A DNA stretch of 64,000 nt from Triglochin maritima. Its lineage: Eukaryota > Streptophyta > Magnoliopsida > Alismatales > Juncaginaceae. A program made the translations under genes and the position numbers. The notes below the pieces were generated by a model. That model searched no databases and was not told where the DNA came from. It saw only the letters and a list, made by a program, of their open reading frames with translations. The stretch lies in assembly GCA_963682175.1 (NCBI GenBank), contig OY821771.1, forward strand, positions 25,750,201-25,814,200, written 5' to 3'. Positions 25,573 through 38,462 of the stretch are shown in pieces; positions within the stretch are counted from its first letter, which is position 1, and every line of letters starts with the position of its first letter.

Positions 25573-26661
25573 GAATGTTCTTTTCTGAAGGATTGAGATC
25601 AATTCATAGTTAAGTAATTGCCTTGATTTAGGATCAATATGAGATTCTCTATAGTGGAGAGAATTGACGTGAATGGTGCAACGATTCATGTAGCCTAAAG
25701 GAGCCAGGTGCTGAGCACTTTATGTGGCACAAGGTAGCAACCATATGACTCTGTAGCGGTGACAATAGGCATGCTCGGGTTAGGTGCTGAGGGAGGTACG
25801 ACTCGACTAAGACTTGACAGTGTTTTTGAAGAGACATACATTTTGTTGTGAATGGAATGATCCACTGTGGCATGTATATAATATTACATGTGCTTAGCGA
25901 TTATTTTAAGTGAAAGAATAGGTCTTTGCTCCTTCACTATGTGAGTCCCAACTAGTTGCACTTGTGTAACCTTTGATGGCGTCATAAAGCAAGGAGTTTA
26001 TTTGGCTACTTTGGGATGTTAGCTAAGATCATGTTCGATTCGGTCTAAAGGGTCATGTTCAGTAAAGGAGTCAACTCTGAGTATAGTGATGGTCTGGGGT
26101 TAATGGAGAAGTTTGATTGGACTACACTGAGTGTTTGTTGAGCTCAGCTATATTGGATACAGTAGCAAGTGCTTTCAAGATAGGAAGATGATCTCTCTGA
26201 GAGATCGAGATACCTTCTCTCTAGTGAGTCTGAATGAACCAGGGAACGATAATATACACTAACTTCTTGATTTGTATTTTCTTTGAGGTGATGTTACCAT
26301 TCTCGCCTTTTAGTGAGGTTTGTAGTTTGAGGCTCCCTATCACATGTATATCACTGGTCCATTTGTAGCATGTGTTTGAATGAATCTTTGTGTTTTTAGC
26401 TTACAAACACAAATTCAAGTTTCAGTTGGGTCATGTTAGCTTGGTTCGATCCATATCGTTCACTGCAGATCATTGTCTATGGAAAATGCAAATGTACAGA
26501 AGTTGGGAGATGGAAGTATGTTTTCTTATCGATTCCCCAATATTCTTTCTTATTGGAAGTCATTCGAGGATTATCTCTCAACACTTCAAAGTCGTGTAAT
26601 GATTATTTGCAAATATTGTGGCAGGAAAAAATGAAGCAACAATGCTAGAAAATGAAGGAAT
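25573..26661. other. No gene seen; probable 3' flank of the copia element
   Basis: Between two solo LTRs. Short open frames (for example 26390-26648) show no recognisable domain. The first part should be the 3' region of the copia element, but its 3' LTR could not be delimited. Confidence 0.35.
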
Positions 26662-26666
26662 GTTTA

Positions 26667-28829
26667 TGTAATGTCCCTAACCTTACTTAGGGAAGTAATC
26701 TTGTGATTAGTGGGAGGTTAGCATGGGGAAGGGGAGTGGTGCAGTGTTTTGCTTGGGGAAGAGGAGGCGTGAACAGTGACGGCGTGGAGAGTGATGGGTT
26801 GGGGGTGTAGGGTACTGTTGGTGCAGGTTTTGTGGGTTTAAGAAGAAGAAATCTCTCTCTCTCACTTGCTCTCCCTCACTCCCTTTCCTTTCATTCTCCG
26901 ATGACAGAGGAGGCAGAAGCTGGTCCAGCATGAGGCGTGCGGAGGTCGTTGTGAGGAGGCGATCGTGCGAGGAGGAACACCGGAGGCGACGTTGCGCGAG
27001 CGAGGCTCTGGCGGTTTCGTCGTGTTCGAAAGGTATGTCGGCTTCTTAGTGTGGTTTGCTGTTCAACCTCGTGTGAGGGATGTGTTGGTAGGTCGGGGGT
27101 GGTCGGAGACCTCTCCGGCGACGAGAACGACGTAAATCATTCGCTGGTGCAAGGTTGCAGACGACCAACAGTCAACCGGGTCCCTTCGGGCGGTCGACCG
27201 ATGTAGTGTATTTTGCCCGACTTTAACCATCACCGGTCGAACGATGCCTTGTGGCAGTCGACCGGTAGTGCATTGGTGCTGGTGGGTCGGGATTGCCAGT
27301 TGTGTTTCGGTCGACCGGTTCCTTGTGTCTGTTCGACCGGAACTTAAGTGTACTGGATTTGCTGCATGCTTGTTCGACCGTTTCTTTATATGTGTTCGAA
27401 CGTTTATGACTTAGAACTGCTAGGATGCCCTGGTAGTTTTGGGTCGACCGGGACCCCTGAGTCGGTCAACCAGTAGTATGGATTTGATGTTGACCAGACT
27501 CCGGATTTTGACCTCGTATCGCTCGACCGGTTTTAGACTCTTGTTCGACCGTTGGGACTTAGGTTTTGCGCAGAGAGTTCGACCGTTGCAGACTTTCGGT
27601 CGACCGAACCTTTTTGGGAACGGTCGACCGGATCGCCTCTTTCGGTTGACCGTTTGTGCACATAACTGAATTCTCGATCCTTTTTAGGATGCCATCTCTG
27701 TCCACGGAAACCCGTGTCCTCGCCTTGTGCGTGAGCCGGGAGGTGACGGTGGACGCGTACGCGTGCCTGCCCAGGGACCGCCGTGTGGAAGAGTGTGGGT
27801 ATTCGGGACGTGTCACCTCCGTCTATGGATCGTGAGTTGATGTGATGGATTGTTGGACTCATTGTAGAGTAGCAGCCTGAGGGATCGCGGATCCCAATGT
27901 ATGATGTTGTGTGAGCACGCAACTGTCGTTGGGTGAGGTGACTACCGGCCTGGATGGCTACGGAGGTCGCTGCCCTGCTTTTATAGCAGCGTTGTTGGTG
28001 TTTGCGGCTCGTGGATCCTGATGACCTGGCAGACTTTGGTCTGGACCCGTCCGATGTTGTGTTGGACGTATTGTTGGACCACTGATGTTGTGCCGGTGAT
28101 GCCGCCAATGTTGTTCTGGCGACGATGATTGTTGGGCCGATGATGTTTCGACTATGTTTTCCTCAGCTGGGCACCTACTGAGATGATGATTGATGAACCG
28201 ACCGAGCGACGGCTCCGTTTGGGTGGTTTCGACCACGAAGTTACAGATCTGTTTCTTATGGTGCGGACTTGGTGGATGCTCCTTGCCGAACCCCATGATT
28301 AGTATGGTCGCGTGTGGGGAGCGTCACGTCTTGTTCCGCTAAACCGTATGTGCCTACGGTAGGTCTCCTTGGGAGACCCGATGATGATTGTCGGACTGAT
28401 GTCCTGTGTTACCATTCGGGGGAACTATTTTCCTTACTGTTGATGACATGACATGCTACTAATATGATAGGTCCATTTGTACTACTGCATGCATATAGGT
28501 GAGCTTGGCATACGGGGTTTCCTTATGGAAACTCAGGCATTGTTGTTGCATGTTTTATTTCAGGACCGCAGTAGGTCCAGTTGGGTGGTGATCAGCGGGC
28601 ACGTGCATCTTGGGATCGGATCCTCTCACTCAGACCACTGAGGTCGACATGATTACTTGTATCTTCTTTTGTTGTTTCTGATGTAATCATGTAGCTTTTT
28701 GACAAAACTCTGATGTAATATGGTGCACCGCTTAAATGTTTTATGAGAAGTAACAGTCTCGTCTTTTGATTATTGGACTCTGATATCTTGACAATAATTT
28801 TTTAATTTCCACTGTTTCAGGATGTTACA
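26667..28829 (+). mobile_element. Solo LTR, family A (copy 1)
   Basis: The LTR is 2163 bp with inverted ends TGTAATGTCCC and GGATGTTACA and perfect target duplications GTTTA (26662-26666 and 28830-28834). It contains a CT-rich stretch (26847-26895), a cluster of CGGTCGACCG palindromes (27190-27660), a GC-rich central part and a segment reading GGGTTTCCTTATGGAAACTC at 28517-28536 that is shared by all family A copies. No coding sequence is recognised. The 191-residue open frame on the - strand at 27533-28108 is a by-product of the GC-rich repeats. Confidence 0.92.
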
Positions 28830-29514
28830 GTTTATGTTTCTATCTGTTTTAGCATAATACTTCTTGGATAAGACAGTTAAAAGAGTTGATCTCCATGTTC
28901 ATGTTCAATTTTAGGCATGTTCTTATTAGTACTATAATTCGATGGACTTATTTCTCTTACCTTTTTTCCTACTGCATGCTATAATAACATCTACTCTAAC
29001 ATTGCGCAGGTCCATTGCTAGTTTTTAAATAATGTCAAACAGTTTGATTCCATTCATCGGATTTAATGTAGCAGTATACGATCGACATGATTACTTGTAT
29101 CTCCTTTTGTTATTTCTGATGTAATCATGTAGTTTTTTGACAAAACTCTGATGTAATATGGTGCACCGCTTAAATGTTTTATGAGAAGTAACAGTCTCAT
29201 CTTTTAATTATTGGTTTCTGATATCTTGACAATAATTTTTTAATTTCCACTGTTTCGGGATGTTACAGTTTATGTTTCTATCTGTCTTAGCATAATACTT
29301 CTTGGATAAGACAGTTAAAAGAGTTGATCTCCATGTTCATGTTCAATTTTAGGCATGTTCTTATTAGTCCTATAATTCGATGGACTTATTTCTCTTGCCT
29401 TTTTTTTCTACTACATGCTATAATAACATCTACTCTAACATTGCGCAGGTCCATCGCTGGTTTTTAAATAATGTCAAACAGTTTGATTCCATTCATCGGA
29501 TTTAATGTAGCAGT
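28644..29514. repeat. Tandem duplication across an LTR edge
   Basis: 28644-29075 is repeated at 29082-29514 with only scattered differences, an offset of about 438 bp. Each copy holds the last 186 or so bases of the family A LTR, the right-hand GTTTA, and about 245 bp of flanking DNA (including ATTCGATGGACTTATTTCTC). The duplication therefore happened after the LTR inserted. Confidence 0.92.
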
Positions 29515-30845
29515 TTTTTTAAATAATTTCCCTTTCTTTTTTGAGACTAGAACATTCAAAGGAATTGCACTCCACAACAGGAGCCAATTTTCAAAATTAT
29601 TACAACTTACTCTCACAGCAGTCCTCCCTAGCCAAACATTTCTTTGATGAGTCTGGGCTACAACATTGGGCGAACTTATTTGAAGGAGTGTGTACGGTCA
29701 CATGTACTCTAATGTTGCTGAATCTTATAATTCATAGATACTTAATGCTCAACGCCTTACCATAACCAATCTGGTAGATCACATCCGAGTAAAAGTTATG
29801 AATTTGAAGAAAGATTGAGTCCACTGAATGGAAATCATACTTGTGTCCATCTATTGAACAATGTGTCAGGTGCTTATTATTGCTTAATATTGTGCTTACT
29901 AAAAAGTCAAACAAGAATCACTAACTCACGCATAAAGAACAACCAACTGCTACAATGTGAAACACTAACTCACAGTGTTGCAAAAACTAACTGTCAAATT
30001 GACTAACTGGGCCTCTATTATGAACCAAGTGATTAAAGTTGACGAACTAACTGCTCCAACATGAAAAACTAACTCACGCTACACCAACAAGAATCACTAA
30101 CTCACGAATCACTGCCAGATTCAGTATGTGGACTTACATCTAACACTAAGTACTCAAACGAGACTCACTAACTCATGCATAAAGAACAACTAACTGCTAA
30201 AATGTGAAATACTAACTCACGATGTTGCAAAAACTAACTGCCAGATTCAATAACTGTACCTTTCTTATGAACCAAGTGATTGAAGTTGACTAACTGCTCC
30301 AATGTGAACATAAAGTTTAAAAACCAACACTTTTATCATTGAAGTGTAAGAGATTTTATGACTTGGAATTTATTTTCCTAAAAAGGAAACATGGCTAAAA
30401 CTAAGTAAACCATATTAAATATTATGTTTTTGTAAATGACATCAGCTAATTAGCCTGAGGGCATAACTGCAGAGTGATTCTTATACATCTCATCAATTAA
30501 TCCTCTGAAGATAATTTTACCGAAATATGATTATCTTGCTCAAAACTAGAACGTGTTAAAAAAAGAAATTTCATAGGCTGATAATTTTACCGAAATATAA
30601 TATAATACTAACATCACCACCAGTTGGACGGCTATGAACCATTCAAGGCTGGAAACACTGTTAATATGTACGTATCTTAATATTCAAAAAATAAAGTACA
30701 TATCTTGTTCCGTTTCCAAACAGTAATAAGAAGAGCACGCTCAAGCAGTAAGCGCCTCAACACGTCCATAACTACTTTCAAACCTCTTCGCTTAGGTAGT
30801 TTGAATATACAGGCAATACTAACACAACTAGTAAAAACCAGACCA
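29515..30845. other. Intergenic, with an ACTAACT-rich duplicated block
   Basis: No gene is seen. 29909-30065 and 30167-30308 are two diverged copies of one block, each with repeated ACTAACT or ACTAACTCACG motifs and the shared segment ATGAACCAAGTGATT. 30650-30845 is the likely 3' UTR of the LanC-like gene on the - strand. Confidence 0.6.
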
Positions 30846-33800
30846 TCATATTTCATAAGCCGGAAACCTTGACGCTGACGGATTACCCATGTCATAGAAA
30901 AGAGCAGCCATACCCGCCTGGCCTTCGAACAGAGAATAAGGACAGTCACCACCATGCATCTCTCCATTCCCAATCAGCCGATCAGCTCTGTCGAGAAGAA
31001 AACTTGCAAAGGCTTTCGCCCGGTACAACTGCTCCTTATTGCCCGTGAGACGATATAGAGAAAGAAAAACATAAGCATTACCACTCACACCGTGACATAT
31101 ACCAACGCGCTTCAGGAGGCCTCGGTTCCAAACAACGTCGGCTGCATCAATAGCTGCTTGCAGAAACTGCTTCTCTTTGAACACCTGACACCACAAATTT
31201 GCAAAGGTTAAAAGAAGATTAGCAAGTGAAATCCATAATAGCTGACTAAGTGAGCCTACTCGAGCGGCTTTTGCGAGAGTGAGAGCGACACCAGGAGCAC
31301 CATGACACCAATGCACGAGACGATCGTCAGCTTCATTAGCGCCCTCACTTGAAGGGTAGTTTCCGCTTGTGAAACGATTCTGAATCATGTAGCGAAGTGC
31401 ACCTTTGACAAGTTCTTGTTCTTCGGGGTTAAGTGACATGTCCATCAGGACATTCATGATGCCAGCAAGACCATGAGCAGCGCCCCAGTATTTCTTGCCA
31501 TGCCATTCCAACATCAGAGGACAACTCCCATTATTTGCAAGCTTTTTTCCTTCGATGATTATATCCCTTGCAACTGCAACCTATATGTTTGCAAATAAAT
31601 ACCCAAAAGGAGGGGCACGTATAGTACGTATGAACGTAAAACATGTACGGTGAGGAGGAGAAGCCCGTTGTTGCAGAGACAACAATTTAATTCTGTTTCT
31701 GAGGCACAGAGACCCTTGAGAGAGGGAAAATTACCACTTCAGAGGAGGGAAAGGCTTGAAGACCAATGTGTTCATCTAAGAATGTATATGCCCATAAGTA
31801 ACCAGCTCTCCCATATAATAGCTCATTAGGAATGTTGGTTGGCAGCTTTATCTGCAGTGACATAAAAATCATCAATGACTAAGTATACCACCGAAATAAG
31901 ATATTCAATTGGCATTTACTAGAAGGTAGCTTTATGAAAATGTTGAACTGTTGTCTATAGTATAAGGTTACTAAGATAAACTAAAATAAATTAATGATTT
32001 GGAAGTGCATCCTATTAGTAAAATCATTAGTTTCAACACTAAACCTTACGAAAATCATCAATTAGATGGAGGGTTTGCAATAGATACGTCAAGATGAATA
32101 TCACAATGTACATGATCAACAAAAAAAATAATCACTGAAAACAGCAAATACAAACGCATTCTGGTCATAACTATTTTTTAGATAACCACAACACAACAAT
32201 GAGATTGCCTTGTGGGAGTTTTCTCTATTAGATGACATGCTCACAGTGAGATGCAAGTATCAAAGCTCAGAGAGTTAAAAAATAGCATTCACTTTTAAGA
32301 TATGTGCTACTAACTAATAGAAACGCGTGGAAGAAGGCGATTCACGTGCCTGAACCGTGACTCCTTAGAGTTTCATTTCTAACCTACCCCAACTAGTTTG
32401 GGATAAAAGGCTTTGTTTGTTGTTGTTGTTGTTGTGCTACTAACTAATAGTAATTCGAATTGGTATTGTGGAAGGATCTATACGTTCCAACAAACTATAA
32501 AGAGATTTTTTGATAAATTCTTGCCAATAAAAGGTTCAAGTCTTACGGACTACGTCCAAACTATAGAAGCTTTTTCTCAGACAAGTTCGTTCAAGCATTT
32601 GCTTGAAAATCTGAATTCGTACAAGAACTATAGTGCAGGATAAAATATTTTGAAATGGCAGAGTAAGAAAAACAAAAAATAAACCAGGCAAATTATCACC
32701 TCTTTAAATGAGCTTATGTAGTGGTCGAGCAATGCTTCATCTCCACTATATTTCGCTGAAACAGCCCCAAGCGCACAAATTCCAGATCTTCCACAAATAA
32801 ATGTAACATAGCTGTGACAAACATAAGCAAATTTTTTAATGGAAGTTTACACACATGAATGAGGTGAAAACAACATGAAGGCGGGAGAATACTTTGTTCC
32901 CTTCGAAGCACTATCACAAGCTCTAATAATCTGATTGCAGATTTCTAGATCATTTTTGTCTTTTGTAACTTCATATGCCTTAAGCAGCAAGTATGCTGTC
33001 CCAAGCGTTCCTGTATAAAGTGTAAAGTCCTTTACACGGTGTCCAACATTTACCCATGTTTCCTTCAGAACCTGGGAAGAGATTTTTCTTACAAAAAGGA
33101 AGAAGGCAACTAGAAAGTCATACCAACTTCAACTTCTACAGCGATTTTCAACCAATCAAACAATGGCAGCACTGTAACTTTTATGCTACTTATAAACTTT
33201 AACTTATGCTTGTCTATTAATGTAATTACCTTTCCAACCAAAAGAGTTTTAGCAACTTTGTATAGAATGTTTCTCCCCATATGGGCATGGTCCACCCAAA
33301 GTAACTTTTGTATTAGTTCACTTTGGTTTAAATGAACCAAACTTGCTAGTACAGTTTGAAGTTAACTTGCGATTTAACTTCCACTAGACCATTTAAAATG
33401 ACAACTCCCAAATGTAACCTACAAGTAACAAGTTGGTTATGGTAAATGCTACAAAATCTGGTATTTGGAGCATATGATAAGAGAAATATATCAAAAACAA
33501 TAAAGATGAACTTATGATATAACACAAAAAATGCACTTTAGTTTTAAGGCACCTTTCTTAAGTGGGGTAATGAGTAGGGCATTTGAATTTCAATATCCAA
33601 CTTAAATACAAAGTGCCAAAAAAACTCATCAAAGTCTTACAGATTATGTCTCATTCACAACTGTTGATGTAAATTTTAAATGTTATGGCTTTGTACCTCA
33701 AATTTTCATGAAATTCCTAGATACAAACTAACCTCAAACTCGCTAAAATCTACAGAAGTCAGGATGCAAGAGCGAGAAACAAAAATGAAGTTATCAAAAA

Positions 33801-34726
33801 TGACAAGGTAACTACAATCATCGTTGTCAAAAAATTATTCTATTGTTAATTTGAAGGACGACAAACATCGTAGTGGCCACATTTTATGGGAGCCTTGACA
33901 GCAGTTATTAATTTACATATATAGACATACTTGTAAGAAGGAACCACAACTAACAAACCATAATTAACAAGTTAGGGATGATGTAGCTACATAGGAAACA
34001 AACACTAAACAATGATGAGGTTAACTATCAACGAAAATAATGTTAATACATTAATGGACTATAAAAATCATTAATAGAACACCAATGACTATGGTCGAAA
34101 ATCAAATTTGAAAGAAACAATCTCAAATATCCGTCAGTTTCTTTTTGGTAAGGGTAAAAATCATGAGTTCAATACCCCTAACCACAGAATAATGTATTTA
34201 AACCTCGAGAGTGTCAAATCTTTATATGCACAACCCGTTATTGAAAACCCAAAACCTCTCTCTCCGACAACTTAACTCTTGAAATCTGAAGGTTGTAGGG
34301 CTACAAATTTCAAGAGTTGTGACTAAAAATTACTTTTGTATACAAAAAAAATGATATCATCGCCTAAAAAGGTGAAGGGCACTAATATGAAATACACCTC
34401 GTATTGCCATTTAAGGGCTCTTCCACCCAATTCTAATCCTGAAAACCAGGAAATCGGTAGTCGACATACCAGAATACATTGTTGATAAATCCAGTGATAA
34501 GTGGGAACAGAATCATTTTTGTCACAAAAGAAACAGATGCTAGAGATAGAACATGCGAATATAAGACAACCTTCTGTTTGAGGTCGGTGGCGGCTTGAAG
34601 GAAGTTGCGAGCGGCGTGGTGGTAGGGGAGAAGGAGAAGCCTCTGGAGGGACCCCAAAGCTGAGGCCGACTCTTCCGACTCCTCCACGAAGGAGGGCATC
34701 GGGTTGGGGAAGAATCGAACTGACAT
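30846..34726 (-). CDS. LanC-like protein (GCR2/GCL family), six exons
   Basis: Exons on the - strand are 34571-34726, 32893-33071, 32700-32811, 31735-31851, 31260-31580 and 30846-31184, all with GT/AG introns, giving 407 residues and no internal stop. Recognisable blocks are FFPNPMPSFVEE (start), DFTLYTGTLGTAYLLLKAYE, TFICGRSGICALGAV, LLYGRAGYLWAYTFL, EWHGKKYWGAAHGLAG, RLVHWCHGAPGVAL, LLKRVGICHGVSGNAYVFLS and MHGGDCPYSLFEGQAG. The Cys of HWCHG and the Cys-His of ICHG are the zinc ligands known in LanC proteins. Animal LanCL proteins join glutathione to dehydrated Ser/Thr residues; the plant role is less settled, and an early proposal of an abscisic acid receptor was disputed. An upstream in-frame Met at 34783 would add 19 Arg/Lys-rich residues. 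It appears functional, with a SINE remnant in intron 3 and a Mutator-like element 167 bp upstream. Confidence 0.93.
32321..32432 (+). mobile_element. 5'-truncated Au-like SINE in a LanC-like gene intron
   Basis: The 3' body reads CCCCAACTAGTTTGGGATAA followed by GGCTTTG and a short (TTG)n tail, as at the end of plant Au-type SINEs. It is bounded by an 18-bp target duplication, TGTGCTACTAACTAATAG, at 32303-32320 and 32433-32450. Only about 112 bp remain, so the tRNA-like head is missing. It sits in intron 3 of the LanC-like gene in the opposite orientation. Confidence 0.85.
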
Positions 34727-34893
34727 TCTTCTTCTCCTTTTCTCCGTCTCTTCCGCCGCTTTACTCTTTTCGCTTCTCTTCATCTGGCCTTCTGTTTGAG
34801 GTCTCTTTTGCAGCTGTTCTCTTCTTTTCCTTCTATATACAAATGATACCCTTTTTCTTATAATCCATTCATGTTAAACTGAGATACTTTTTT

Positions 34894-35115
34894 GGCAAAA
34901 TTTTCAAAATTCACACAATATTTTTTGAAGAATATACTCAGAAACATATTTAGTAAAATATGCACATTAAAAATGACACCTGAAATGTCATTTTCATTGA
35001 CTAAAAACGACACTGCCAATGTCATTTTTAGTAACTAAAAACAACCATTCGGAAGTCTTTTTAGCATAGACAAAAACGGCATCCGAGATACTGTTTTTGT
35101 CTAGGGCTAAAATGG
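34894..35115 (+). repeat. Left terminal inverted repeat of the MULE
   Basis: About 220 bp matching the reverse complement of 38463-38645. It contains paired short motifs (GACACCTGAAATGTCATTTT, AACGACACTGCCAATGTCAT) and ends near GTTTTTGTCTAGGGCTAAAA. Confidence 0.85.
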
Positions 35116-35322
35116 AGTTGGTCAGCTCCAATCTTCCTTCTCCCACACCCAAATTATTTCTCACTCCCCATTACTCCATCTCTCCGGCGAAAAGAACTGT
35201 TCAGGTTGGGTTTCCGTATAGTTTTTTGGTTTTTTTGATTTCGATGTGAAATATAATGCATGTATAGTTAATGTATTGTTGTTATTTTCATGTATGAAAT
35301 GTAGATTTCGTACACTCGAAGT

Positions 35323-36222
35323 GATGAGTTCTGGTACCGGATTGATTATGAGTTTTTTCGATGGAATTGTCACATTTGTAGATGGGGTACCTGAATATGA
35401 AGGTGGTTACAGACGGATGCTTAATGTTAATATTGGAATGCGATATGATGATTTTTGTGAAACAATTTGTCGAGTTTGTGGTTTTCGAGAATGGGAGTTT
35501 GATTTGAAGTTAACCTGCAAATGACCACCGTATGAAAAGTATACATATGCTGAAGTTTTTGATTATCAGAGCACGACTACGATGATATCTTTATTTAACT
35601 TCGTGGATACGGTTGTATTGTTTGTTCAGAAAAACTCAAGCACTATACTATCGTGCACCAAAGTCAGTTGAGAGAGGATTATCAACCAATGACACAGACA
35701 TATAGTCAATATGAAGCAGGTCCATCGTCGGCAGTTCCTCAGTCATATTTTCAACCATATGAGCACACACCAATGAATGTTAGTAATTATGAAGCAGACG
35801 TAGTTCAGTTACTTTTCAAGGAAGACGAGTTGAATATGCAGAGAGTGATGAGACAGATGTTGATGAGGCAAATGGTCAGATTGATGGTGAGGAGATAGAC
35901 ATTGTTGATATAGATTCAACCCCACTTCCGGAGCTGCAGAACATGTTTCATCATATGGCAGACGCAGTGAATCGAGAACCTGCTAACAACGTACATGAAG
36001 TCATCGTTAGTAATGAATTGCCGTCATTGTCAGTACTACCAGATTTGAGGCACTTGCCAGACGTAGAGCCTGACGAGAACTGGATTGAAGATTCAGTCAT
36101 TGGAAATGTCGATGGTCGTATTACTGCATACAATGTAAGTGATAACTTAGAAGATGGACGAAGTTATTGGTTGAATAGAATTTTCTCCACCAAAAAAGAT
36201 TTGTTGCATGAGTTGAAGGAAT
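35323..36222 (+). pseudogene. MuDR-type transposase, N-terminal remnant
   Basis: The + strand reads MSSGTGLIMSFFDGIVTFVD and GGYRRMLNVNIGMRYDDFCE. After a stop come EVFDYQSTTTMISLFNFVDT, a Q/Y-rich linker (YSQYEAGPSSAVPQSYFQPY), an acidic stretch, and GRSYWLNRIFSTKKDLLHEL. The last block resembles the start of the MuDR N-terminal domain found before the MULE catalytic domain in plants. The DDE core and zinc finger are absent. Several stops and frameshifts interrupt it. Confidence 0.6.
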
Positions 36223-36551
36223 GACATTTGCGAAGAGATATCTGCGACTGAATAAATTTTTTGTCCTCTCATCATGATGACTTATCTGTGACTGAATAAA
36301 TATTTTGTCAGTAGAAAAGATGAATGGGAGACTATGATACTGACCTATCCTAAAAGATCATTTCTTTGATTTTTTTCCCTTCAATTTTGTTGTTATTGAT
36401 TGTGTGGGGTTGCTTGCAGATTGCATCCCTTCAAGTTCATCAATATCCTGATGCAACCCCGTGTAAACCGTGAAGCTGAAAAAATAGGACAATTATGATT
36501 AGAATATAAGAAATGAAAATATTAAGTAAAAACAAAAAAATCAATTTCTTA

Positions 36552-37983
36552 CCAAATAACGATCCCTGACAGCTGAAGGCCTATAATTCTGTAATACTGC
36601 ATCTTCAACTCTTCTCGTCAACCATCGAACTGTAATCTGTCAATACCACTTCATGTAAATATGTCTATAAGTAGCTAGATCTTCTGGCAGTGAAGGTGTC
36701 TTGGTCTGCACAAACTCTCGGTGACGCGACCATGCTTGAATGTATAATTGTTTCTCCTGCAACCAGTTTACCCTAGGCATCCCTTGAGCCTTCTTCATCT
36801 TGCAAATCTCCATTAATTCTGGAATATGTTGCCGCATTCCAAACTGACGCATCACCATATCTGGCATGTACATAGCGGCAATTTCGAAACAAACTATCCA
36901 TGTTCTACTCATCCAAACTTCATGTCTTTGCCTGCAATCAGCAGGTTACGGCATCAAAACTACTTCTTCGTATGGGGTCCAAGATACTTTATTTTCTTCT
37001 TGAACGTCCAACTCATTCCTGTAAAATTCAATCTGAGCCGTCTTGGCATTGTTCACCCACGACCTAGGAGTCCGCCAACGTGAACCTAAAAGACACAATG
37101 GAAGTTGCACACCGGGAATTCTAGATGGTCGTCCGACATGAAGATGTTCCCAACACTAAATCTGTAACAATGTCAGAAAACCAGCTACTTGTTTCCCTTT
37201 TTTTCAGACATGCATGATCCATATAATTGTACAAAACAACCAATGACGCAACTCCCCAACTGTAATTTCCACATTCAAATAGATTCTCCAACAATAGTAA
37301 ATATCTAAGGTGGACTTTGTTTCTACTCTTATCACCTACTATCCTGGATCCTAACTGAAACAAAATGTATGCTCTTGTGTGCTGCATCACCTCCTCATCT
37401 GTTGCATCTGGCGCCACAACTTGATAATTTTGTTGCAACCACTGTAATGACATGTATCCTCCTTTCACTACAATTGTCTCTTCTTCTTCTTCAGCACCCA
37501 ACAAATTCATGCAAACCTCAGGCCAATCATCATCTAAGGTTACAGACACTACCGAACCGTCAACACGAAGACCACTAAGCAAAGTTACGTCTTGTAGCGT
37601 GATGGTCATCTCCTCGTGTCTAAAATGGAATGTGTCTCAGGCATCCACCTCTCCATAACAGCACGGATCATATTCCAATCCAATTGCAGTTGTTGCAAAT
37701 GAGACACGACACCAAATCTAGCAATCTCTAACAAATCCAACACTCTTTCATCTTCCACATTCCAAGTGTTGAATTGAATGACGTGCTCGACACACTTAAT
37801 ATCCGTCAATTGCTCCTGAAAAACATAATTAATTATTAAGGTCTGATATAAACCAATACACAAAAAATTAAAATTGAAAACTCAAACACTTACATTTTCG
37901 AGAATCGAAGATGATCTATGATCTTTTTATAGTACTAGGACTGAAGGATCGACAGGACCATGAGATTCGTGTGAATTTGACAT
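36552..37983 (-). pseudogene. Plant mobile domain (MAIN-like) gene, decayed
   Basis: The - strand has a short first exon (37894-37983, MSNSHESHGPVDPSVLVL then a stop) and a main exon from 37815. It reads FNTWNVEDERVLDLLEIARF, QLDWNMIRAVMERWMPETH, MTITLQDVTLLSGLRVDGS, SLQWLQQNYQ, LFQLGSRIVGDKSRNKV, FEIAAMYMPDMVMRQFGMRQ and RVEDAVLQNYRPSAVRDRYL. This is the aminotransferase-like plant mobile domain found both in MAIN proteins and in transposons. Damage: a stop in exon 1, a frameshift near 37615 just before MTITLQD, a stop before PADCRQR, and a stop after MKWY. The domain's job in transposons is not established. Confidence 0.85.
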
Positions 37984-38462
37984 TTTGGCACCTATTGAAA
38001 CAAAATTAAAAAAAACAAGTTAGTTTTCGATGTAAATAAACAAATCCAAACTACATGGTTGTAAATAAAATATATAAACAAATCATAACACTATATAATT
38101 ATTTACAGTTCCATACATTTTTCTCAATCAACTAAATTTCAAACATTATAAAAATACTTACATTTACATTTCAATACATTATTACCAATACACTCAATTT
38201 CAAACCAAGTTGAATCTAAACATAAATGACATTATTCCAAATCAAACCAATTTCAAAGATTATATAATTATTTAGAGTTCAATACATTCTCAATCCAAAT
38301 CAAACCAATCCTCACAAATACAAACTAATGAAGTGAAACATTAACAAAAAAACTAAATATACCTTAGAACCAATGCAAAATGTGAAACTAGGACCGGAGG
38401 CTTGAAACTCGCCGTAGAGAGGGAGGAGGAGAGTGGACAGTTATGGGAAACAAGGGGAGGTT

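Noticed and set aside
27533..28108. 191-residue open frame on the - strand of a solo LTR
   Set aside because: It overlaps the GGTCGACC array and a GC-rich repeat-like region; Arg/Ser/Thr-rich composition follows from the repeats and is not kept in sister LTRs.
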